Shown: positions 57,975-64,000 of the stretch, one piece after another
Layout: each line of letters opens with the position of its first letter
Numbering within the stretch: the first letter of the stretch is position 1
NCBI RefSeq assembly: GCF_029201545.1
Contig: NZ_CP104007.1
Coordinates: forward strand, 902,501-966,500
Source of the DNA: Devosia sp. FJ2-5-3
GTDB taxonomy: Bacteria > Pseudomonadota > Alphaproteobacteria > Rhizobiales > Devosiaceae
DNA length: 64,000 nt
Direction: 5' to 3'
Program-made: the position numbers and the translations under genes
Notes under the pieces: model-generated
Told to the model about the DNA's origin: nothing
The model's database searches: none
The model's input: only the letters and a program-made list of their open reading frames with translations

Positions 57975-59687
57975 TTGTCGATGATGGTTGCCAGCGCCGC
58001 TCCGAACTCGCTCGGCGATGTCGTCCGCCTGGCGCGTGGCCAACTCGTTGTGCTTTTCCTGCTCAGCGTCACCTCCAATATCTTGATGCTGACCGGCTCG
58101 ATCTTCATGCTGCAGGTCTATGACCTCGTCATACCGAGCCGTTCACCCGAAACGCTGGTGGCGTTGACGGCGCTGGTGGTGGTGCTGTTCGGTTTTTATG
58201 CCTGCATCGAGTGGATCCGGGCGCGCATGGCCGGGCGCATCGGGGGACTGCTCCACGACCGGTTGAGCCAGCGCCTCTTTCCGCTCACCATGCGGATGAA
58301 GATCAACCAGAGCCATTTGCGCCTCAGCAATCCGGTGCAGGATCTCGACCAGGTGCGCCTCTTCGTGTCCGGACCGGGGGCCATATCGCTGCTCGATGTG
58401 CCGTGGGTGCCGATCTATCTGGCGCTGGCCTTTTATCTCCACCCCTGGCTGGGGACGATGGCGCTGGCCGGTGGCGTCGTGATGACGCTGCTGCTGGTGC
58501 TCAACGAGCTCAATTCACACCGGCCGGCCATGGCGACCACGGCTGCGGCGGCGGAACGGGCAGCGCTCTCGCGCGATGCGGACAATAATGCCGAATCGAT
58601 CTTTGCCATGGGCATGCAGGACGCGGTTACCCATCGCTGGGCCCGGGCCGCCGAGCAATTGGTGCGCACCCAGACGCGCTCCTTCGACCGCGTGGCGTTC
58701 TATAGCTCGATCACCAAGGGCTTTCGCTATCTGCTGCAATCGGCGGTGCTGGCGCTGGGGGCTTATCTGGTGATCCAGAACCAGGCGACGGGCGGCATCA
58801 TGATCGCCGCCTCGATCCTGACGTCGCGAGCGCTAGCGCCGATCGAACAGGTGGTCGCCCATTGGCGCAATTTCGTCAGCGCACGGCAGGCGGGCGTGCG
58901 CGTCAATCGCATGCTGCAGGCTGCCGCGCGGGTCGAGCGGCCAACCCGCCTGCCCATCAAGCGGCAGACGCTGAGCGTGGAAAATCTTGCGACCGGCATC
59001 GACGCCGACCATGCTCCGGTGGCACGGGGCGTGACCTTCACGCTCAATGCCGGGGATGGCTTGGGGATTATCGGTCCCTCGGGGGCGGGCAAATCTTCCG
59101 TCGCCCGGGCGCTGGTGGGTGTCTGGCCGGTGCTTTCGGGAGCAATCCGGCTCGATGGCTCGGAGCTGGCCCATTACGATCCGCTCGAACTGGGCGCCGC
59201 CATTGGCTATCTGCCGCAGGCGGTGGAACTGCTCGACGGGACGATCGCCGAGAATATCGGCCGGTTTGACGAGCGCCATGACACGGAGGCCATTCTGGCC
59301 GCAGCCAGTGCCGCGGGCGTGCATGAGCTTATCGCCTCCCTGCCCAATGGCTATGAAACCCATCTGGGCGCGCACGGCTCAAACCTTTCGGCGGGGCAGC
59401 GCCAGCGCATCGGCCTGGCGCGGGCGCTCTATGGAAATCCGTTCCTGATCGTGCTCGACGAGCCCAATTCCAATCTCGACATGGAGGGCGACGAGGCGCT
59501 GACCATTGCCATACTGAATGCCCGCAAGGGCGGCGCCATCGTCGTGATCGTCGCCCATCGCCCGAGCGCCATCGCGGCCGTCGACAAGCTGATGTTCATG
59601 CGCGACGGCCGGCAGGTGGCCTTCGGCAATAAGGGGGAAGTGCTCGAACAGGTGGCGCTGCCGCCAGCGCAGGCGCGACATGCGTAA
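57975..59687 (+). CDS. type I secretion ABC transporter, permease/ATPase (PrsD/HlyB-like)
   Basis: Inner-membrane ABC protein with fused membrane domain and ATPase, 570 residues. About six membrane helices lie in the first 300 residues (LFLLSVTSNILMLTGSIFML is the first). The ATPase has GPSGAGKSS near 366-374, the signature LSAGQRQR near 471 and Walker B LIVLDEPNSNLD. There is no N-terminal C39 peptidase domain, so it belongs to the PrsD/AprD group that exports unprocessed proteins. AGGAGG suits a TTG start at 57975 by spacing; ATG codons at 57981 and 57984 are alternatives. It overlaps the adaptor gene by 8 bases. Confidence 0.88.
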   Translation: MSMMVASAAPNSLGDVVRLARGQLVVLFLLSVTSNILMLTGSIFMLQVYDLVIPSRSPETLVALTALVVVLFGFYACIEWIRARMAGRIGGLLHDRLSQRLFPLTMRMKINQSHLRLSNPVQDLDQVRLFVSGPGAISLLDVPWVPIYLALAFYLHPWLGTMALAGGVVMTLLLVLNELNSHRPAMATTAAAAERAALSRDADNNAESIFAMGMQDAVTHRWARAAEQLVRTQTRSFDRVAFYSSITKGFRYLLQSAVLALGAYLVIQNQATGGIMIAASILTSRALAPIEQVVAHWRNFVSARQAGVRVNRMLQAAARVERPTRLPIKRQTLSVENLATGIDADHAPVARGVTFTLNAGDGLGIIGPSGAGKSSVARALVGVWPVLSGAIRLDGSELAHYDPLELGAAIGYLPQAVELLDGTIAENIGRFDERHDTEAILAAASAAGVHELIASLPNGYETHLGAHGSNLSAGQRQRIGLARALYGNPFLIVLDEPNSNLDMEGDEALTIAILNARKGGAIVVIVAHRPSAIAAVDKLMFMRDGRQVAFGNKGEVLEQVALPPAQARHA

Positions 59688-61029
59688 TCCGCTCCAGATC
59701 GGCAGGCCGAAGATAAGTCCCCTCAAACCGCAGGATCATTTCCTGGGCAGTCTGCACCGCCACGCGCTGCTCGGACTGATGGTCATTGCGGTGCTGTTCC
59801 TGGGGCTGGGGGGCTGGGTGGCGCTGGCGCAGGTGCAAGGCGCGGTGATTGCCTCGGGCATTGTCGTCGTCGAGGGCGGGTCGCGAAAAGTGCAGCACCC
59901 CGAGGGCGGGATTGTCCGCGAGATCCTGGTGCAGGACAATGACACGGTTACGGCCGGCCAGCTGCTGGTTAAGCTTGACGACGTGTTTGCGCGGGCAGAA
60001 CTGGGCGTGATGAAGACCCAGCTGCGCGAGGCTTTGGGGACCAGCGCTCGGCTCGCTGCCGAGAGCGTGGGCAGCACCTCGATGGAAATGCCCGAAATCC
60101 CGAGCGTGCTCGAAGGCGATCCGCTCCTGGAAAAGGCGATGAAGGACCAACTCCGCCTGTTGCTGACGCGCAAACAATCGCTCGACAGTTCGGTGTCCCG
60201 GATCGGCGAATTGATCACGGAAAAGGAGGCACTGATCGAGGGGCAGGAGGCCCAGATCACCGCCTATACCAACCAGCTCGATATCGTGACGGCCGAACTG
60301 GCGCAGCTCGAGACCCTCACCGGGCAGGCGCTTGTGTCGGCCCAGCGGGTCAATGAAGTGCGGCGGAGCAAGGCGGAGATCGAGGGGCAGTTGGCCGGCG
60401 TACGCTCGGCCATAGCCTCGACGCAGAGCTCGATCGCCGAATTGCGGTTGCAGTCGGACCAGACCGTGAGCGATTTCCGATCCCAGGCGCTGGGCGAATT
60501 GCAGAGCGTGTCCCAGACCATTGCCGAGGTTGGCGAGAAGGTCATCGCCGCCGAGGCACGGCTGGCGCGGCTCGAGATCCGCGCGCCTGTCGACGGCACG
60601 GTGCATGAATCGAGCGTGCATACGGTGGGTGGAGTGGTTTCGCCGGCCGATGTGCTGATGCTGATCGTGCCGCGGGCCGTGCACCTCGTGGTGGATTTGC
60701 GGGTCAGTCCGACCGAGGTCAGCCGGCTTCATGTGGGACAGGCGGCCGATATCCGGCTGTTGAGCTTTGACACGCGCAGCACGCCGCTGTTGGTGGGTAC
60801 GGTTGACGCCATCGCGCCCGATCTGTTGCGGGACCCGCTGACGGGGATGGATTATTTCTCGGTGCGCGTGGATGTGGCGGACGCGGAACTGGCCAAGCTG
60901 CCTGCCGAGGCGCAGTTGGCACCGGGCATGCCGGCGGAAGGATTTTTCCAGACGGGCGAGCGGTCCGTCTGGTCCTATCTGATGGGGCCGGTCGAAGAGC
61001 GGTTCATGCGGACGTTCCGCGAAGGCTGA
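59680..61029 (+). CDS. type I secretion membrane fusion protein (HlyD/PrsE-like)
   Basis: Periplasmic adaptor of 449 residues that joins the ABC protein to an outer-membrane TolC-type channel. A single membrane helix lies at about residues 34-52 (LLGLMVIAVLFLGLGGWVAL). A biotinyl-lipoyl-like hairpin follows (VQGAVIASGIVVVEGGSRKVQHPEGGIV), then a long coiled coil (about 150-290), and the HlyD C-terminal barrel. Its TGA abuts the TGA of the convergent BY-kinase-like gene with no base between. The exported protein is not encoded nearby in the window. Confidence 0.9.
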   Translation: MRNPLQIGRPKISPLKPQDHFLGSLHRHALLGLMVIAVLFLGLGGWVALAQVQGAVIASGIVVVEGGSRKVQHPEGGIVREILVQDNDTVTAGQLLVKLDDVFARAELGVMKTQLREALGTSARLAAESVGSTSMEMPEIPSVLEGDPLLEKAMKDQLRLLLTRKQSLDSSVSRIGELITEKEALIEGQEAQITAYTNQLDIVTAELAQLETLTGQALVSAQRVNEVRRSKAEIEGQLAGVRSAIASTQSSIAELRLQSDQTVSDFRSQALGELQSVSQTIAEVGEKVIAAEARLARLEIRAPVDGTVHESSVHTVGGVVSPADVLMLIVPRAVHLVVDLRVSPTEVSRLHVGQAADIRLLSFDTRSTPLLVGTVDAIAPDLLRDPLTGMDYFSVRVDVADAELAKLPAEAQLAPGMPAEGFFQTGERSVWSYLMGPVEERFMRTFREG

Positions 61030-61791
61030 TCAGATCTGGAAATTGCTGTTCTTGCCGGTTTCGTAGCGGCACTTGTTCAGGACGACGCCGAGGAGATGGG
61101 TGCGCTCGCGCATCTGGCGCTCGCAGACGTCGATGTCGTCGATCGTGCTTTCCTCGGCGGCGACGACAAGCAGGGAGGCCTCGACCCGCGGCAGCAGGCC
61201 AAGGCAGTCGTCGCCCTCCAGCAGGGCGGGAAGATTGTAGAGGATGATGTCGGCGTCGAGTTCGGCTTTCATCCGCGCCAGGACTTCTGCAGCGCCGGGG
61301 CTGTGCAGCAGTTCGGCGACGTAATTGGTGCCGGGGGCGCTGGTGCCGATGGCCAGATTGTCGCCCAGGCGGACGAGGAAATCCTCGGTGCGGCAGCGGC
61401 CACGCAGGAAATCCTCGGTCGAATAGCGGCCCGAATGACCAAAGATGCGCGACAGGTTCGGCCGGCTCAATTCAAGGTCGATCAGGGCGACCTTGAATTT
61501 TTCGTGCTTGGCCAGGCTTATGGCGAGGTTTGCCGCAACGGTCGCCTTGCCGCAGTTTTCGGTCGGGGCGGAAATGCCCAGGATAGTCCAGCCTTTGTCG
61601 CGGGAGTCCTGCAGCACTTTGGTGCGCATGACGTCGAAGGCGGCCGAGCCGGGATGTCGCCGTGTCAGCGAGATGATCCTGTGCCGTTCGAGGCGCCAGA
61701 GGTCGATTTCGAGGGCGGGCATGTGGGACCAGGATAGCGTCGGCTTGGCGGCCGTATTGAGCGTGCCCAGTTCTCCGTCGAGGGTGTCCAT
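61030..61791 (-). CDS. CpsD/BY-kinase-like P-loop protein with degenerate motifs
   Basis: 253 residues, stand-alone homologue of the cytoplasmic kinase half of Wzc/ExoP. The Walker A region reads ISAPTENCGKAT (73-84): Lys82 is kept, but the usual Ser/Thr after it is Ala83. The Walker A' region is VALIDLELSRP (Asp105). The Walker B region is DIILYNLPA, with Asn187 in place of Asp. The C-terminus has one Tyr (243) and no tyrosine cluster. It lies 3 bases after the Wzz-like gene and presumably partners that protein. Loss of kinase activity with retained regulatory binding is plausible (inference). Confidence 0.82.
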   Translation of the reverse strand: MDTLDGELGTLNTAAKPTLSWSHMPALEIDLWRLERHRIISLTRRHPGSAAFDVMRTKVLQDSRDKGWTILGISAPTENCGKATVAANLAISLAKHEKFKVALIDLELSRPNLSRIFGHSGRYSTEDFLRGRCRTEDFLVRLGDNLAIGTSAPGTNYVAELLHSPGAAEVLARMKAELDADIILYNLPALLEGDDCLGLLPRVEASLLVVAAEESTIDDIDVCERQMRERTHLLGVVLNKCRYETGKNSNFQI

Positions 61792-61794
61792 GAT

Positions 61795-63318
61795 CTATCG
61801 GCCCGATCTGGTTTTGGAGGATGCAGCAAAGGCTGGGGACGGGAAGGGAGTGGAGGGCGCATTACGGTGTGCCCCCATCCCCAGCCGCGTGCCAAGGCCC
61901 TTGAAGAAGCGGTTGAGCCAGCCATAGCCGCGCGCGGGGCGGCTGATATGGGGCACGGTGATAAAGGGGACGATCTGCAGCCGCGAGACCATTTCCGCGG
62001 GCCGGCGAATGCGCTTGTTGAGCAGTTCGGGCACGACCAGGGTGGCGAGGGCGACGGCCAGCGCGGCCAGCCCGCCGCCAAGGATGAGCATTCGCTGGCC
62101 GGGACCCTGGGGCCGCTGCGGGGCGACGGCACTCTCGATCAGGGACAGGCGCTCGCCCTTGAGCAGCAGTTCGATCTGCTGGCCAGTTGACGCTTCGGCG
62201 AGGCGGGAGACGGTCACGTCATATTGCGCCTGCAGGTTCTGGCGGTCGCGCTGGAGGGAATTGAGGGCGGTCTCGACGCCGGGCGTGGCCTCGATGGAGG
62301 CGGTGAGCGCGGCGAGCGATTTGTTGAGCTGTTCGCGCTCGTCGGCGATTTCATCCAGGCGCTCGCGGATGTCGAACATTTCCGAGCTCTGGATGGCGGA
62401 TTGCTCGTCGCCTTCGCCCTCGCCGGTCTGGTTGGTGGCCATCAGGCTCTTTTCGAGCGTGTCGATCCGGTTGCGCAGCGCCACGATGGTGGGGCTGTCC
62501 TCGGTGAAGGCGGCGCGCTGCTGCACGAGCAATTGGCGGAGGGAGGCCAGGGTCTGTTCGTCCGGGGTGACCGGATTGGCAATGAGGCTGAGCGGACGGG
62601 ACTGCAGGGCAAGACGACGCCGATTGAGCCCGGCCTCTTCCTGGGCCAGGACGAGCAGCCGGCTCTGCTGATTGGTCTGCTGGTTGCGGCGGAAATCGAT
62701 GCTGTCCGGCAGGGCGTTGAAATTGGTGTTCTTGAACGAAAGGATCTGCTCCTCGACGAGGCGCAGCGAGGCATTGAGGCGGGCAGTTTCCTTATTGAAG
62801 AAGGTCACGGTTTCGCGCGCGCGCTCGGTCCGGAGTTCGACGTCCTTCTTGAGGATCATCGAGACGAGATCATTGACGACATCGGCAGCGGTGCCCGGGC
62901 GATCAGCCTTGAAGGAAATCTGAAATACGGTGGCGGTTGCGCCGCTGCCCGTGCCGATCGGTATCGGCAGGATGCCGAGACGGGCCTGCATGTCGGTGAC
63001 GATATCGGCGTCGGTCAGCAGGGGCTTGCTGACGTAGAGTTTGAAGCGATCGGCGAGATCGAGCAGGTTCTGGCGGGAGAGCACGTCTTCCTGAATGATC
63101 TGGAATTGCTCGGCGGCACCGGTGGGAACAGTGGATTTGGCGAGATCGGTTGGGATCTGCGGTGATTCGACCAGGATTCGCGCCGTCGCCTGATAGGACA
63201 CCGGCCAGAGGGAAATCCCGGCGAGAAAGGCTGCGCCGGCGAGGACCAATACCGTTATGAAAACAGGCAAGCGGCGGCGAAACAGGGCGAAATAGAAACT
63301 GAAATCAAAATTGGACAA
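61795..63318 (-). CDS. polysaccharide chain-length determinant (Wzz/GumC/ExoP N-terminal-like)
   Basis: 507 residues from a TTG start at 63318, which follows AGGAG at good spacing; an ATG at 63360 (521 residues) is the alternative. One membrane helix lies near the N-terminus (LPVFITVLVLAGAAFLAGIS) and another near residues 410-431 (LAALAVALATLVVPEL), preceded by a Pro-rich stretch (APQRPQGPGQ). Between them is a long periplasmic domain with coiled coil. Such proteins fix the length of Wzy- or ABC-made polymers. The kinase is a separate chain here, an arrangement more common in Firmicutes than in rhizobia. Confidence 0.85.
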   Translation of the reverse strand: MSNFDFSFYFALFRRRLPVFITVLVLAGAAFLAGISLWPVSYQATARILVESPQIPTDLAKSTVPTGAAEQFQIIQEDVLSRQNLLDLADRFKLYVSKPLLTDADIVTDMQARLGILPIPIGTGSGATATVFQISFKADRPGTAADVVNDLVSMILKKDVELRTERARETVTFFNKETARLNASLRLVEEQILSFKNTNFNALPDSIDFRRNQQTNQQSRLLVLAQEEAGLNRRRLALQSRPLSLIANPVTPDEQTLASLRQLLVQQRAAFTEDSPTIVALRNRIDTLEKSLMATNQTGEGEGDEQSAIQSSEMFDIRERLDEIADEREQLNKSLAALTASIEATPGVETALNSLQRDRQNLQAQYDVTVSRLAEASTGQQIELLLKGERLSLIESAVAPQRPQGPGQRMLILGGGLAALAVALATLVVPELLNKRIRRPAEMVSRLQIVPFITVPHISRPARGYGWLNRFFKGLGTRLGMGAHRNAPSTPFPSPAFAASSKTRSGR

Positions 63319-63539
63319 TGCCGTCTCCTGCCTCACGCAACGCGGTTTCTGCATCCGCATGATGGATGCGTGGTGTCTGAGGGATGAGGATAAGGGACCG
63401 TATGGGCTTCACTATTGCCAACATGGGTAGTCATCGCCGCGCGCTAGGCCGCTTGGGCTAAGCCGCACTGGTCGGTTCTGGTCGAACCCGGGGCGGGATA
63501 CGATGCCGCACCAAAGCTTTGACAGGGGCGGATCGAACC

Positions 63540-64000
63540 ATGCCGAAATTGCAACAGCGACCCAGATCGCAAAGACGTCTCTTGTTCTGGGCAGTCCTGA
63601 TGGCATCGGTCGCCGCATCGCCCCTCGTGGCGAGGGCGGAGGCCCTGGTGCCGATGACCCGGCTCAAGCTCACCGTCGTGCAGTTCGTGCCGTCGCTGGG
63701 TGAATATCGGCGGTGGGACGCCCTTGGTGGCGAATTCGACGTCGCGGCCGACGGGACGATCAATATTCCCTCTCTGGGCGCGATCTCGACCAAGAGTTTC
63801 TCAGCCGACCAGCTCGGCGCGGAGATCGCCACGCAATTGCAGCAGAAGCTCGGGCTGATCGAAAAGCCGGATGCTTCGGTGCAGGTGTTGAAATATCCGC
63901 CCATCTATGTGGCAGGCAATGTGACGACGCCGGGAGAATTCGAATATCGACCGGGCATGAGCGTGATCCAGGCCGTGGCCATGGCGGGTGGCGAATTGCG
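63540..64000 (+). CDS. polysaccharide export outer-membrane-associated protein (Wza/ExoF-like), partial
   Basis: Runs off the right edge; 153 codons are visible. A signal peptide of about 34 residues (RRLLFWAVLMASVAASPLVARA) is followed by the poly-export region: LVPMTRLKLTVVQF, LGGEFDVAADGTINIPSLG, and the SLBB start YPPIYVAGNVTTPGEFEYRP. There is no lipobox Cys, which resembles the rhizobial ExoF type more than Wza lipoproteins. It is divergent from the Wzz-like gene across 221 bases. It completes an export trio with the two preceding genes. Confidence 0.85.
   Translation, partial: MPKLQQRPRSQRRLLFWAVLMASVAASPLVARAEALVPMTRLKLTVVQFVPSLGEYRRWDALGGEFDVAADGTINIPSLGAISTKSFSADQLGAEIATQLQQKLGLIEKPDASVQVLKYPPIYVAGNVTTPGEFEYRPGMSVIQAVAMAGGEL

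Overview
The window looks like a chromosomal stretch of a GC-rich alphaproteobacterium of the order Hyphomicrobiales, most likely a Devosia-like (Devosiaceae) or rhizobial relative. This is inferred from family resemblance and gene arrangement (UgpC-type sugar ABC operons, paired Gfo/Idh dehydrogenases, PrsDE-like secretion beside exopolysaccharide genes, dispersed CCTCCCC...GGGGAGG palindromes), not from a marker gene. No rRNA, tRNA, CRISPR array, insertion sequence or phage gene was recognised.

From 0 to 43 kb the window is almost entirely nutrient capture, with five ABC import systems. System A (84-4058, +) is an Opp/Dpp-type importer whose binding protein is probably off the left edge. 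System B (4127-11070, -) is a CUT1 sugar importer with a trehalase-like glycoside hydrolase and a PhyH-family oxygenase. System C (11447-16392, -) is a second CUT1 importer with a VOC protein. It is divergent from a small operon of two Gfo/Idh/MocA dehydrogenases and a FadR-type GntR regulator (16685-19538). Two TGGTC-type operators overlap the divergent promoters.

The block 19.8-34.5 kb is the most interesting. An exported PIG-L deacetylase (19918-22428) faces an operon of ROK repressor, leaderless PIG-L paralogue and EamA transporter (26977-22522, -). Divergent from that operon is a long operon of CUT1 binding protein, two permeases, an ArgH-superfamily lyase, UgpC-type ATPase, PfkB-family kinase and glucosamine-6-phosphate deaminase nagB (27156-34489, +). 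A shared AT-rich operator lies in front of all three units. I read this as an N-acetylated amino-sugar (conjugate) catabolic system in which PIG-L enzymes replace NagA.

It is followed by an M23 peptidase gene and system E (34787-43215, +): peptide-binding protein, two permeases, a fused double ATPase, a serine beta-lactamase-fold hydrolase and anmK. This looks like peptidoglycan-fragment salvage.

From 43.9 kb to the right edge the theme is surface polysaccharide: rmlA-C-B-D (dTDP-L-rhamnose), an LhgO-like oxidase, a BTAD/SARP-like regulator, a LuxR-type regulator, a Wzx-like flippase, and a minus-strand cassette (57713-52260) resembling Wlb/Wbp diacetamido-uronic acid synthesis. Then come a type I secretion ABC protein and HlyD adaptor, a Wzz-like chain-length protein with a separate degenerate BY-kinase-like protein, and the start of a Wza/ExoF-type export protein cut by the window end. 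No glycosyltransferase is seen, so the cluster must continue elsewhere.
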